Made by a program: the position numbers and the translations under genes. DNA of 64,000 nt from JANYGM01 sp043764015 (GTDB lineage Bacteria > Bacteroidota > Bacteroidia > Cytophagales > Thermonemataceae): the NCBI GenBank assembly GCA_043764015.1, contig JAYUKY010000121.1:25687-89686 (forward strand), written 5' to 3'. Shown here in pieces: positions 24,399 to 32,864 of the stretch. Within the stretch, counting starts at the first letter, position 1; the number at the start of each line of letters is the position of its first letter. Under the pieces are notes generated by a model, which was not told the origin of the DNA, ran no database searches, and worked only from the letters and a program-made list of their open reading frames with translations.

Positions 24399-26024
24399 TT
24401 ATTCTCTCACATATATTTGATATGTATAAACAATTTCTTTACTTTTTCCCGCCTCCAAATCAACTTTCCATTCAACGTCATTTTTATTATTAAAAATATT
24501 ATACATATCAACTTTTTTAGTTGTTTTCCAGTCAATATTCGTTTTGAGCATTTCTCCAATGACTTCACGTTTTAATTGCACTTTGATGGCAATATTTTTA
24601 TAGTTTTTCACTTCAATTTTGCCCTCAACCGTAATCAAATTGTAATCATAACCATTTATTTTCTTAAAATTCTCCTTTGTTTCTGTCATTTTCTCTATAT
24701 CTTTCACCAAAATATCAGACGACAAACTAAGTTTTACCTCCGTAGTGCCACCTGTGGGCGTATAATTAAGTCTGTCTTGGCTCACAATTCTATCTACATT
24801 AGTGGTTTTTTGAGTAATAAACACACTTCCTGTCGTAAAAGGCTGTTTTGTTTGATTCTGAAATTGCAAGGAATGTTGCACCAAATTTATTTTTTCACCA
24901 ATATCATTGTTTCTATAGCTATAACTATTATTTTCAAGGTTTGGGCGCAAAACCACACAATAAATATTTTCATAACTAATTTGCGTTTCAAACAACGAAT
25001 AAACGGCTCTTTCACCCTTTTTTAGGTTAATATTGCTCACAGGATAAAAAAACAAATCTTCTCCCTGTTGCCCATCATTGGTATTTGTAGTTTCTCTTGA
25101 TGAGGAAGAATAATTTGTATTTTGCGAAATATTAGAGAAATTATCACTTCTAAGCCTATTGTAGTTGTTTTCAGAAGAAGATGCGCCAGATAATTGGTTC
25201 AAAAAGTTATCCAAAGACAAATTACTCACAAGTGGCGAGGGTGCGTTATCATACAAAAAATTAGGAATACCTACTGCAAAGTTCATTTGGGCGTTTTTTA
25301 GGTCTTCTGCATCATTGAGAAGTTGCGCAGAAAGCACCAATTTAGCTTTATTTTTATCAATTATTTGCAACTGATAATTAGGAAACCAACTAATTCCTTT
25401 TGACAAATACATTGTTTCCAGCGGTTGGGAGCTGTTTTGTTGTGCAAAATCAATTTTAATAACTTTTTGCATTTCTTTGATGGGAATTGTTATTACTTCT
25501 GTTTTTTCGTAAGTTTCAACAAAAGTTATATTATTCATTTTCAAGAAGATATGCTTAGAACCTTCAGTATTTAGCATTACCATTTTTTCTTGATTTAATG
25601 CAATACTGCTTATAATTTCTCTGCTTTCTTCTTCAATAAAGGCTGTTTTAGGCACTTCTGTTGGCGTTATACTCACTAATTTGCCTTCAAAAATGTTTGC
25701 GCCACAATGTATTTTTACTTTTTTATTGATGTTACTTCCCAAAACATCATTAAAAGTAATAGAAATATCTTTTCTAACTACTTCTTTTTGAGAGGTTTGT
25801 ATATTTTTGATAGTATTATTTCCACCACTAAACCACAACGACCCAAAAGTAGCTTTTGGAATAGTTTTTAGCTCATAAAAGCCCTTTGAGGCATCTATGA
25901 CTTCTTTTTTAACCATAAAAGCATCACCATTTTTGAAAGCCGTAACAAATTGTGTGGTTTGCGCCTGAATAACGCCACAAACTAGCGTAAGAATTAGGGA
26001 TATTTTAAGAGATATTTTTTTCAT
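24399..26024 (-). CDS. Secreted DUF4139 domain protein
   Basis: 541 residues with a signal peptide (LTLVCGVIQA-QT). The central and C-terminal parts match DUF4139: MYLSKGISWFPNYQLQIIDK, AQLLNDAEDLKNAQMNFAVG, then LKKGERAVYSLFE and a final beta-rich segment EWKVDLEAGKSKEIVYTYQI. A Ser/Asn-rich loop (about 275-315) is low complexity. The family is widespread in Bacteroidetes envelopes without an assigned function. It is a single transcription unit as far as the sequence shows. Confidence 0.8.
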   Translation of the reverse strand: MKKISLKISLILTLVCGVIQAQTTQFVTAFKNGDAFMVKKEVIDASKGFYELKTIPKATFGSLWFSGGNNTIKNIQTSQKEVVRKDISITFNDVLGSNINKKVKIHCGANIFEGKLVSITPTEVPKTAFIEEESREIISSIALNQEKMVMLNTEGSKHIFLKMNNITFVETYEKTEVITIPIKEMQKVIKIDFAQQNSSQPLETMYLSKGISWFPNYQLQIIDKNKAKLVLSAQLLNDAEDLKNAQMNFAVGIPNFLYDNAPSPLVSNLSLDNFLNQLSGASSSENNYNRLRSDNFSNISQNTNYSSSSRETTNTNDGQQGEDLFFYPVSNINLKKGERAVYSLFETQISYENIYCVVLRPNLENNSYSYRNNDIGEKINLVQHSLQFQNQTKQPFTTGSVFITQKTTNVDRIVSQDRLNYTPTGGTTEVKLSLSSDILVKDIEKMTETKENFKKINGYDYNLITVEGKIEVKNYKNIAIKVQLKREVIGEMLKTNIDWKTTKKVDMYNIFNNKNDVEWKVDLEAGKSKEIVYTYQIYVRE

Positions 26025-26149
26025 TGGAATATAATATTTTACGTTTGTGATAACTTACGCAAAATCATTAAAAAAGTTATTAAAACCTATTTTTTTGAGA
26101 AAAAAACGCTATTTTTACGCCCAAAATTATTATTAAATAACCTTTAAAA

Positions 26150-26494
26150 ATGAAAAGAAAAAATATCATTAGTCTGACCATTGCGTTTGCGTTTTTCACG
26201 CTTGCAATTTCTGGATTACTGCTTTATTTTAAGCAAAAAGCGCATATTGTAGAAATAGGACACACTATTTTTGGGCTTTTATTTGTTGGGTTTGCGGTTT
26301 TTCACGTTATCAACAACTGGCAATCTCTAAAAAGTTACTCAAAAGACCGTACAAGTGGGAAATTCCAAAAAGAATTACTTGTGGCAAGCATTATTTTTGC
26401 CGTTTTGTTGATTGGCGTTGGTACAAATATTTTAGAGCCTGTCGCAGAGGCTGGGAGAGTTTTTGCTAAGAAAAAAGAACAAGTTAAAAAATAG
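26150..26494 (+). CDS. DUF4405-like small membrane protein
   Basis: 114 residues with three hydrophobic helices (about 6-26, 34-54, 80-98) and the conserved histidines GHTIFG and FHVINNW, as in DUF4405 proteins, which resemble cytochrome b-type membrane subunits. Heme binding is an inference from the histidines. The downstream frame at 26575 begins just after its stop and may be functionally linked. Confidence 0.7.
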   Translation: MKRKNIISLTIAFAFFTLAISGLLLYFKQKAHIVEIGHTIFGLLFVGFAVFHVINNWQSLKSYSKDRTSGKFQKELLVASIIFAVLLIGVGTNILEPVAEAGRVFAKKKEQVKK

Positions 26495-26574
26495 CTTTTG
26501 AAGAAATTGAAACCAATAAAAGCCTAAAAGGAACACTTATAAGCATTTTAATAGAGAAAAACAAGTCCGTAAAA

Positions 26575-26949
26575 ATGCCAATAATAGCTATTTGGTTAGA
26601 AGATTCTACACATAAATTTATAGAACCAATTTTTGTTCCTGCAAAAATTTTAGTTGAAAAACAAGGAGAAGAACAACCTGAAATAAAAGACTTTTTATCT
26701 AGCTTTTTGCCTGCTTTAATGGCAAAAAATCCAACAATTAAAAGTAATTATGATAAAGCCACACCAAAAGATAATTTTATCCTAAAAACACAAATAACGC
26801 AACAACAAAAATGCTTTATTATAATGGAAATTGCCTCTGAAAGCAAAACTGAACGCTATGAAACAAATATCAATAAAACTGAAAACAACGTTTTTAAATT
26901 GAAATCAGAAACTAATACTTTGATAAATAAAGCATTAGTTATATTTTAG
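26575..26949 (+). CDS. Hypothetical protein, possibly N-terminally incomplete
   Basis: 124 residues from the first ATG. The same frame is open without a stop back to 26488, overlapping the end of the DUF4405 gene, and those codons read like family sequence (GTLISILIEKNKSVK leading into MPIIAIWLEDSTHKFI). The true start may therefore be non-ATG, or the N-terminus and signal peptide have been lost. The AIWLEDSxxKFI motif is weakly reminiscent of DUF2271 proteins, which often accompany redox membrane proteins; this is only a suggestion. It is a soluble, beta-rich protein by appearance. Confidence 0.5.
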   Translation: MPIIAIWLEDSTHKFIEPIFVPAKILVEKQGEEQPEIKDFLSSFLPALMAKNPTIKSNYDKATPKDNFILKTQITQQQKCFIIMEIASESKTERYETNINKTENNVFKLKSETNTLINKALVIF

Positions 26950-26980
26950 ATCATATTTTAAGAAAATCATTACAAAAGAA

Positions 26981-27014
26981 AAAACGCTTAAAATTTTCAT
27001 TTTAAGCGTTTTTT
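26981..27014. terminator. Terminator shared by tRNA-Cys and the upstream hypothetical gene
   Basis: AAAACGCTTAAAAT / ATTTTAAGCGTTTT stem with A run and T run on either side, between converging units. Confidence 0.8.
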
Positions 27015-27018
27015 AAAG

Positions 27019-27089
27019 AGGTAACTGGCGGATTTGAACCGCCGTAGGAGCTTTTGCAGAGCTCTACCTAACCGCTCGGTCAAGTTACC
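27019..27089 (-). tRNA. tRNA-Cys (GCA)
   Basis: On the minus strand the acceptor stem GGTAACT pairs with AGTTACC. The D arm contains GAGCGGTTAGG, the anticodon stem-loop is GAGCT-CTGCAAA-AGCTC with anticodon GCA, and the T arm is GGCGG-TTCAAAT-CCGCC. The discriminator base is U, as expected for tRNA-Cys. CCA is not encoded. Confidence 0.95.
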
Positions 27090-27192
27090 TTGTTTCTTTG
27101 AGCTACAAATGTACGACTTATTTTCTAATAAAAAAATAAAAGAAGTTTTTTTTTCTTAATTTTGTGAAAAATATTTGTAGAGATGAGAAATA

Positions 27193-27228
27193 ACTCTTCA
27201 CTCACAATTCACCACTCACAACTCAAAA
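27193..27228 (+). repeat. Short-period repeat leader before the radical SAM gene
   Basis: CTTCACTCACAATTCACCAC then TCACAACTCAAAA directly before the ATG; no G and no Shine-Dalgarno sequence. Confidence 0.55.
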
Positions 27229-28206
27229 ATGCGCCTTATTTCAAAACCAGTTTTGTGCAATTATTACGTTACGTATAGATGTAATGCGGCTTGTGGCTTT
27301 TGCGACATTTGGGAACGTCCTTCTCCGTATATTACGCTAGAAAATGCAGAAAAAAATATGCAAGATTTGAAAAAATTGGGCGTGAAAGTTATTGATTTTA
27401 CTGGTGGTGAGCCACTTTTACACAAAGAAATTGATATTTTGCTTACGCTTGCTAAAAAATATAAATTTATTACAACACTCACTACAAATTGTTTGCTTTA
27501 TCCTAAGTTTGCAGAAAAATTGAAAGGTAAAATTGATATGTTGCATTTTTCCTTAGATTCTCCCATAAAAGCAGAACACGACTCTTCCCGCAAGGTTGCG
27601 TGCTTTGATTTTGTGATGAAATCTATAGAAATAGCTAAAAATTTGGGTGAAAGACCAGATATTTTATTTACAGTTTTTGAGAACAACTTACATCAAATTG
27701 AGCAAGTTTGGAAAGAAATTTGTTTGCCAAATGATTTAATATTGATACTTAATCCTGCGTTTAGTTATAATAATATTGATGCTGGACTTTCAAATGAGCA
27801 TCTTAACACGCTTTCTAGTTGGGGGAAAAAGAAAAACATTTATCTGAATGATGGTTTTATGGCTTTGCGCAAAGATGGCGGCAATCATACAGATGCGCCT
27901 GTATGTAAGGCTGCGAGTGCGTGCCTTGTCATTTCGCCAGAAAACAAGTTGGTTTTGCCTTGCTATCATCTTGGAACAGAAGAATTTGAGATAAATAATG
28001 ATTTGTATAATCTTTATTTATCTGATGAAATTCAGCAAATAATAGCCACAGAAGGTAAATTGCCTGCTTGTGAGGGTTGCGTAATAAATTGCTATATGCA
28101 GCCTTCTTTTGCGGTAGAAATCAATAAATATTTTTGGAAAGCCTTGCCTAGCACGCTCAAATACAATTATTTAAAAGGAACTTGGAAAAACTTATTGCCT
28201 TTTTAG
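27229..28206 (+). CDS. Radical SAM protein with SPASM-like C-terminus
   Basis: 325 residues. The 4Fe-4S/SAM motif CNAACGFC (Cys18, 22, 25) is followed by the GGEP motif DFTGGEPLLHKE. The C-terminal region has CKAASACLVISPENKLVLPC and CEGCVINCYMQ, enough cysteines for one or two auxiliary clusters as in SPASM or twitch proteins. The substrate is unknown; no small peptide gene is visible next to it, so a peptide-modifying role is not supported here. It sits between tRNA-Cys and gldB. Confidence 0.85.
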   Translation: MRLISKPVLCNYYVTYRCNAACGFCDIWERPSPYITLENAEKNMQDLKKLGVKVIDFTGGEPLLHKEIDILLTLAKKYKFITTLTTNCLLYPKFAEKLKGKIDMLHFSLDSPIKAEHDSSRKVACFDFVMKSIEIAKNLGERPDILFTVFENNLHQIEQVWKEICLPNDLILILNPAFSYNNIDAGLSNEHLNTLSSWGKKKNIYLNDGFMALRKDGGNHTDAPVCKAASACLVISPENKLVLPCYHLGTEEFEINNDLYNLYLSDEIQQIIATEGKLPACEGCVINCYMQPSFAVEINKYFWKALPSTLKYNYLKGTWKNLLPF

Positions 28207-28238
28207 CGTTTTCTTACTATTTTTAATAGTTTTTATCT

Positions 28239-28246
28239 TATATTTG
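28239..28246 (+). promoter_or_regulatory. -7 box TATATTTG before gldB
   Basis: Exact TAnnTTTG match 44 bases before the start codon. Confidence 0.5.
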
Positions 28247-28290
28247 CAAAATTTTTAAACCGCCAAAATCAATAATTATTATCTTCTTTT

Positions 28291-29352
28291 ATGAAAAAAA
28301 ACACCATTTTTTTTAGTTTTCTTACATTATTATTTTGTGCTTTTTTAGCTAGCTGTGGCACAGAAACAGCAGAAAGCAATATTAACGACCCTTGTCTTCC
28401 TGCTATTGATAATTCAAAAATAAATAATTCAGAAATAAATGTTAAAATAGAACGTGTTGATAATGAAATTTTTGCACTTAAAACAAAAGAAGAAATTAGT
28501 GCTTATTTCAAGGGAAATCAACTTTTTACCAAAAAATATATTCAATTAGAACGCTTTGGTGGCAATGATAGTATTCCTGTAAAAGAAATTTATAGTCTAA
28601 TTTCTAATAAATATCTAGATACCTTACATCAAGATTGTAACCGTATTTATGGAGATATGAAACCCTTAGAAAATGAACTTACAAATGCTTTTAAACACAT
28701 AAAAGCTATTTATCCTTATTTTGTGCCTCCACGTGTGCAAACTATGATTACTGGTTATGGAAAGGGCGCACGTTTGCGTGAAATGCCAGATATGCTTATT
28801 AGTAAAGAGTTGATAGTAATAGGATTGGAGTTTTTTTTGGGAGACAAATACAAATATCAGCCAGACGTACCAGAATACATTGCAAGGCGTTACACAAGAG
28901 AAAATATTGTACCTATGATTGTAAGAGAAATCAGTACAGCATATAATAAATATGACGAAAAAGACCGTACAATGCTTGGAGAAACAGTTTTTTATGGAAA
29001 GACGTATTATTTTATGCAAAGCGTGCTTCCTTGTATGCCAGATTCTATTGCGCTGGGTTATACCAATCAACAAATGAAAATGGCTTACTATAATAGAGCA
29101 ACTATTTGGAAACATTACATTGATAAACAAATATTTTTCAATGCAAAAAATAATGTCGTCAAAGATTATATGGACGAAAGTCCCTTTACTTTGCCTATTA
29201 GCCAAGATTGTCCTGGTGCTATTGGGCGTTGGTCAGGCTTGCGTATGGTGCGTGCTTATATGCAGAAAAATCCTAAAATAACCCTCAAAGAACTTTTGAG
29301 TAATGAGAATGCCAAAGAAATTCTAGAAAACTCGGGCTATAAGGGAGAATAG
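28291..29352 (+). CDS. gldB: Gliding motility lipoprotein GldB
   Basis: 353-residue lipoprotein with lipobox LASC (Cys22). Motifs NVKIERVDNEIFAL near the N-terminus, KELIVIGLEFFLGDKYKY and PEYIARRYTRENIVPMIVRE in the middle match GldB, a protein required for gliding in Flavobacterium. In that genus gldC follows gldB; here the downstream gene is unrelated and on the other strand. A TATATTTG box precedes it. GldB is also found in non-gliding Bacteroidetes, so gliding is suggested rather than proven. Confidence 0.82.
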   Translation: MKKNTIFFSFLTLLFCAFLASCGTETAESNINDPCLPAIDNSKINNSEINVKIERVDNEIFALKTKEEISAYFKGNQLFTKKYIQLERFGGNDSIPVKEIYSLISNKYLDTLHQDCNRIYGDMKPLENELTNAFKHIKAIYPYFVPPRVQTMITGYGKGARLREMPDMLISKELIVIGLEFFLGDKYKYQPDVPEYIARRYTRENIVPMIVREISTAYNKYDEKDRTMLGETVFYGKTYYFMQSVLPCMPDSIALGYTNQQMKMAYYNRATIWKHYIDKQIFFNAKNNVVKDYMDESPFTLPISQDCPGAIGRWSGLRMVRAYMQKNPKITLKELLSNENAKEILENSGYKGE

Positions 29353-29390
29353 AGTCAATTACGAATTATCAATTACGAATTACGTTTTTT

Positions 29391-29423
29391 AACTCTCCAA
29401 AAGTTTAAAACTTTTGGAGAGTT
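29391..29423. repeat. 33-bp palindrome AACTYTCCAAAAGTTT family (copy 2), likely terminator
   Basis: AACTCTCCAAAAGTTTAAAA with its complement, between the converging gldB and glutaredoxin-like genes, preceded by two AATTACGAATTATC-type units. Confidence 0.8.
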
Positions 29424-29432
29424 AAAAAGGCT

Positions 29433-30236
29433 TTATTTTTGCTTTTCAACAAGAATTTTATACTTAGATAAAAGTGCTTCTGTACCTTTATAAGGTACAT
29501 TACAATGGTCGTAACCTACCCAAGTTTTGCCCAAATACCATTTTCCATCTTCTGCAAGCCCAACGCAAGGAATTAGTTTATTTTCATTTTCCATTCCTGT
29601 TGAAATGATAGAAGACAAAAACTTTGTATTACTTTCAGAATCATCAGTAACCCACTCAAAATCAGTTTTTTTGCCTGTCAAAAACTCAAAATCAGTAACA
29701 ACCACTTCTCTTCCACCCCAACCAATAGTAGCTTTTTTGGTAGTAGCATTATATGAGCCAGGGTGCATTGCGCCTTCATAATCAGCACGAATAACATAGT
29801 TTTTTGCAGTATTAGGTGCTAAAATAGCATTCATTGGTAAACCTTTTTGGGCTGACCATTTGAAGTTTATTTTTGTTTTTGTAGGTTTCACCTCTATTTT
29901 TGTAGGTTTTCCGCTGGCAAGTTTGTCAAGATACCCACTCAAATCTTCAATACTGTAGGCTACTTCTCCGTTGTTATCTATTACAGGCATTGTAATAGAG
30001 CCAGAAATATTTTTGGAGGCAAGAGCCGCCCACATTTTTCCATTATTAGCATCATTGAGAGAAGTGTTTATCTCTTCATATTTAACTTTTTTCTCTGTCA
30101 AATATTCTTTTGCCATAGCACAACGTCCACAGCCATTCATAGAATAAAGTTTGATTTGAGCGAAAGCCTGACTACAAAAAAGTAGGCTAGAAAGCACCGT
30201 AAGGCACAAAACGAGGTAAGATTTTTTTGTTTTCAT
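29433..30236 (-). CDS. Secreted glutaredoxin-like/DM9 (DUF3421) fusion protein
   Basis: 267 residues with a signal peptide (cleavage near QAFA-QI). Residues 28-100 form a thioredoxin/glutaredoxin domain with the redox motif CGRC (36-39) and the cis-Pro loop TMPVID. After a Lys/Pro/Thr linker, the second half holds the DM9/DUF3421 signature: PMNAILAPNTAKNYVIRADY, GWGGREV, DFEFLTG, then KLIPCVGLAEDGKWYLGKTW ending SKYKILV. DM9 domains are best known from insects and bivalves, where some bind mannose. A periplasmic or surface redox protein with a carbohydrate-binding-like domain is inferred. Confidence 0.75.
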   Translation of the reverse strand: MKTKKSYLVLCLTVLSSLLFCSQAFAQIKLYSMNGCGRCAMAKEYLTEKKVKYEEINTSLNDANNGKMWAALASKNISGSITMPVIDNNGEVAYSIEDLSGYLDKLASGKPTKIEVKPTKTKINFKWSAQKGLPMNAILAPNTAKNYVIRADYEGAMHPGSYNATTKKATIGWGGREVVVTDFEFLTGKKTDFEWVTDDSESNTKFLSSIISTGMENENKLIPCVGLAEDGKWYLGKTWVGYDHCNVPYKGTEALLSKYKILVEKQK

Positions 30237-30347
30237 TGGATTGTTTTTGTTAGAATTTACTAAAATTTGTTAGAGAATTATTTTACTTAAAATTAGATTT
30301 TTGATTTGAAGTTTCCAAATATAATGCCAATTATTTTTTCTTTTGAT

Positions 30348-30355
30348 TATATTTG
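30348..30355 (+). promoter_or_regulatory. -7 box TATATTTG before the ATP-grasp gene
   Basis: Exact TAnnTTTG match 34 bases before the chosen ATG at 30389; it supports that start over an in-frame TTG at 30368. Confidence 0.5.
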
Positions 30356-30388
30356 CCTTATTTTTAATTGTTTTTTGCTCGTTTTTTT

Positions 30389-31426
30389 ATGAATTTTTCT
30401 AGATTAAAGTGGGAGTTTTTGCCATTTTGGGCATTTTATATTCCTATTTATTTTTATTGGTTGTGGCTTGCTTTACGTGCTAGAGCATTTTGTTTTTTTA
30501 CAGCTTCTAATCCTCTAATGGAATTAGGTGGGTTTGCTGGTTATTCCAAATACAATGTTTTGTGTCATATTCCTGCGGAATTTCGCCCCAAAATGTTTTT
30601 TATTCCTGCTTTCAGTTCCTTTGAAGAGATTTCAGAAAATTTAAAAACACATCAAATTAATTTTCCTTTGATAGTAAAACCAGACAAAGGAGAACGTGGT
30701 TTTGGCGTAGAAAAATTTGAAAATGAAGAAAAAACCCTAGAAAATCTTAGAAATTATCTCAAAAAATATAATCATATTGCTCTTATTGTACAAGAATACA
30801 TTGATTATGATTTGGAATTAGGGGTGATGTATTACCGTTTCCCTGAAAATCCTATCTCAACGGTTGGAAACATTGATTCTGTGGTACAAAAAGAGTTTCT
30901 AACTGTCGTGGGAGATGGCAAAAGCACCTTAGAAATGCTTTTTAGCCAACACGAACGAAGTATTTATCATTTAGAAATGCTAAAAAAAATACATCAAGAA
31001 AATCTACAAAAAATTATTCCAAAAAACGAAAAAATAAACCTCATTAGTATAGGGAATCACTCACGAGGAACAACTTTTTTGAATGCTAACCACTTTATAA
31101 ACAAACAGTTAATTGATATTTTTGATGGTATTTCTAAGCAAATAAAAGGTTTTTATTTTGGTCGTTATGATTTGCGTGTAAGTAGTTTGGAGGATTTATA
31201 TTTAGGCAAAAACATAATGATTATGGAGCTAAATGGCGCAAATTCTGAGCCTGCGCATATCTATGACCCTAATATGAGCATTTGGAGTGCTTATAAGCAT
31301 CTTTTTGGGCATTGGAAAAATCTTTGGAAAATCAGCAAACAAAATCACGCTTTAGGCGTTCCTTATGTGCCTTTGTTCCATTTTTTGAAAGAATTTAGGG
31401 CGGCATATTCAGAAAGAAAAGCTTAG
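30389..31426 (+). CDS. ATP-grasp family protein with N-terminal membrane helix
   Basis: 345 residues from the ATG. A hydrophobic, aromatic segment (about residues 7-35) is followed by a D-Ala-D-Ala-ligase-like ATP-grasp fold: NFPLIVKPDKGERGFGVEKF is the ATP-binding lysine and glycine loop, LIVQEYIDYDLELGVMYY the following strand, and IMIMELNGANSEPAHIYDP the metal-binding Glu/Asn region. These proteins join a carboxylate to an amine; the substrate is unknown. The membrane segment suggests an acceptor at the inner membrane. Confidence 0.75.
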   Translation: MNFSRLKWEFLPFWAFYIPIYFYWLWLALRARAFCFFTASNPLMELGGFAGYSKYNVLCHIPAEFRPKMFFIPAFSSFEEISENLKTHQINFPLIVKPDKGERGFGVEKFENEEKTLENLRNYLKKYNHIALIVQEYIDYDLELGVMYYRFPENPISTVGNIDSVVQKEFLTVVGDGKSTLEMLFSQHERSIYHLEMLKKIHQENLQKIIPKNEKINLISIGNHSRGTTFLNANHFINKQLIDIFDGISKQIKGFYFGRYDLRVSSLEDLYLGKNIMIMELNGANSEPAHIYDPNMSIWSAYKHLFGHWKNLWKISKQNHALGVPYVPLFHFLKEFRAAYSERKA

Positions 31427-31465
31427 TTCAATTACGAATTATCAATTACGAATTACGAGAAAAAT

Positions 31466-31499
31466 AACTTTACAAAAGTTTCCACCTTTTGGAAAGTTT
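31466..31499. repeat. Degenerate copy of the 33-bp AACTYTCCAAAAGTTT palindrome (copy 3)
   Basis: AACTTTACAAAAGTTTCCAC followed by CTTTTGGAAAGTTT, just before menF. Confidence 0.6.
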
Positions 31500-31525
31500 G
31501 TAAATTATTATTTTTAATATTTATT

Positions 31526-32776
31526 TTGCAAACAAAAGATTTTATACAACAAAATACGCTTAAAATAGCTTTTGAAGCCGCAAAAAAGTCAAATTGTGCG
31601 GTGGCAGTTTGGCGTTTGCCCAATACAGAAAATCAGATTAGTGATAAAAATATTATTGTTGATTTTTCTGCTGAAATCTTACCAAAAAAATTTAGTTTAG
31701 AGGATAATTTAGAAGAAAATAAAGCAGGTTTTGTGGTCAGTCCATTCAAAAACAAAGATTTTGAGCAAACGTATTTTATCAATGCAGACTTTTTTTATAG
31801 TGAAAAAGCAAATGAAACTGCGTTAGAAAACGCATCAGAAATAACAGAAAAAACTTTATTTCAGTCTGAAAAAGAAGAAAATTTCTTTAATAATCTTAAT
31901 CAAAACCTCCATAATTCTTCCCAAAAACACGACAAAAATCCTCCAACACTGACATTAAAGCCTTATAATTCTGAAATTTTTAAAAAACTTGTCAAAAAAG
32001 CTATTTTAGCTATCAAAAATGGTGATTTTCTCAAAGTCATAGCCTCACGACAACAAGAAGTTTTGTTTGAAAATAATAACCAAAATGATACTTTTGATGT
32101 GATGCAGGCTTTTGATAATCTTTGCAAAAACTATCCTAACGCCTTTATTTCGTTATTTTTTATTCCAAATGTAGGTTCGTGGATGGGCGCAAGTCCTGAA
32201 GTTTTGGTAAGCATAAATGAAAATAATGTTTTTCACACTATGGCACTTGCAGGAACGCAAGCACATATACAAGGAGAAAGCCTGCAATCAGCAGTATGGG
32301 CGCAGAAAGAGATAGAAGAACAAGCACTTGTAAGCCGTTATATTATCAATTGTTTTAAGAAAATTCGTTTGAGAGAATTTGAAGAAGAAGGTCCAAAAAC
32401 AGTAGAAGCAGGCAATTTATTACATTTACGTACTGATTTTTGGGTAGATATGAAAACGGTTCATTTTCCTCAACTTGCTAGTACAATGCTCCAACTTTTG
32501 CACCCAACTTCCGCTGTTTGTGGTATGCCAAAAGAGCCTGCACTTGCTTTTATTGATGAAAATGAAACACAACAACGAGCTTTTTATTGTGGCTTTTTGG
32601 GTACAATAAATCTTCAAAATCAAACAAATATATTCGTTAACTTGCGTTGTATGGAGATTTTTGATAATAAACTTGTGTTGTATGCAGGTGGTGGCATTAC
32701 GGCATATTCAGACCCAGAAAAAGAATGGAACGAAACAGTAATCAAGTGTCAGACTATTTTAAAAGGAATTTTGTGA
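31526..32776 (+). CDS. menF: Isochorismate synthase
   Basis: Chorismate-binding enzyme converting chorismate to isochorismate for menaquinone. 416 residues. The conserved C-terminal core is intact: VIASRQQEVLF, WMGASPEVLVS, TMALAGTQA, AVWAQKEIEEQALVSRYI, HLRTDFWVDMK, HPTSAVCGMPKEPALAFI, RAFYCGFLGTI and YAGGGITAYSDPEKEWNET. No ATG exists near the N-terminus; TTG at 31526 is the best start, and no Shine-Dalgarno sequence helps. Salicylate or anthranilate synthases share the fold, but the other men genes here favour MenF. Confidence 0.85.
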   Translation: MQTKDFIQQNTLKIAFEAAKKSNCAVAVWRLPNTENQISDKNIIVDFSAEILPKKFSLEDNLEENKAGFVVSPFKNKDFEQTYFINADFFYSEKANETALENASEITEKTLFQSEKEENFFNNLNQNLHNSSQKHDKNPPTLTLKPYNSEIFKKLVKKAILAIKNGDFLKVIASRQQEVLFENNNQNDTFDVMQAFDNLCKNYPNAFISLFFIPNVGSWMGASPEVLVSINENNVFHTMALAGTQAHIQGESLQSAVWAQKEIEEQALVSRYIINCFKKIRLREFEEEGPKTVEAGNLLHLRTDFWVDMKTVHFPQLASTMLQLLHPTSAVCGMPKEPALAFIDENETQQRAFYCGFLGTINLQNQTNIFVNLRCMEIFDNKLVLYAGGGITAYSDPEKEWNETVIKCQTILKGIL

Positions 32777-32864
32777 AATTTTATTGCATTATTAAACCTT
32801 TTCCAAAAAAAACATCAAATACAAGAAATTAAATAGCTCAAAATCAACTAAAATTCTTATCAAA

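Noticed and set aside
26485..26495. Programmed -1 frameshift joining the DUF4405 gene to the next frame at GTTAAAAAATAG
   Set aside because: The run does not form a canonical X-XXY-YYZ heptamer in the zero frame, is only six A long and has no downstream stem-loop; a non-ATG start or truncation is simpler.
27229..28206. RiPP-maturation cluster around the radical SAM protein
   Set aside because: No short precursor-like gene, leader-binding domain or exporter is next to it.
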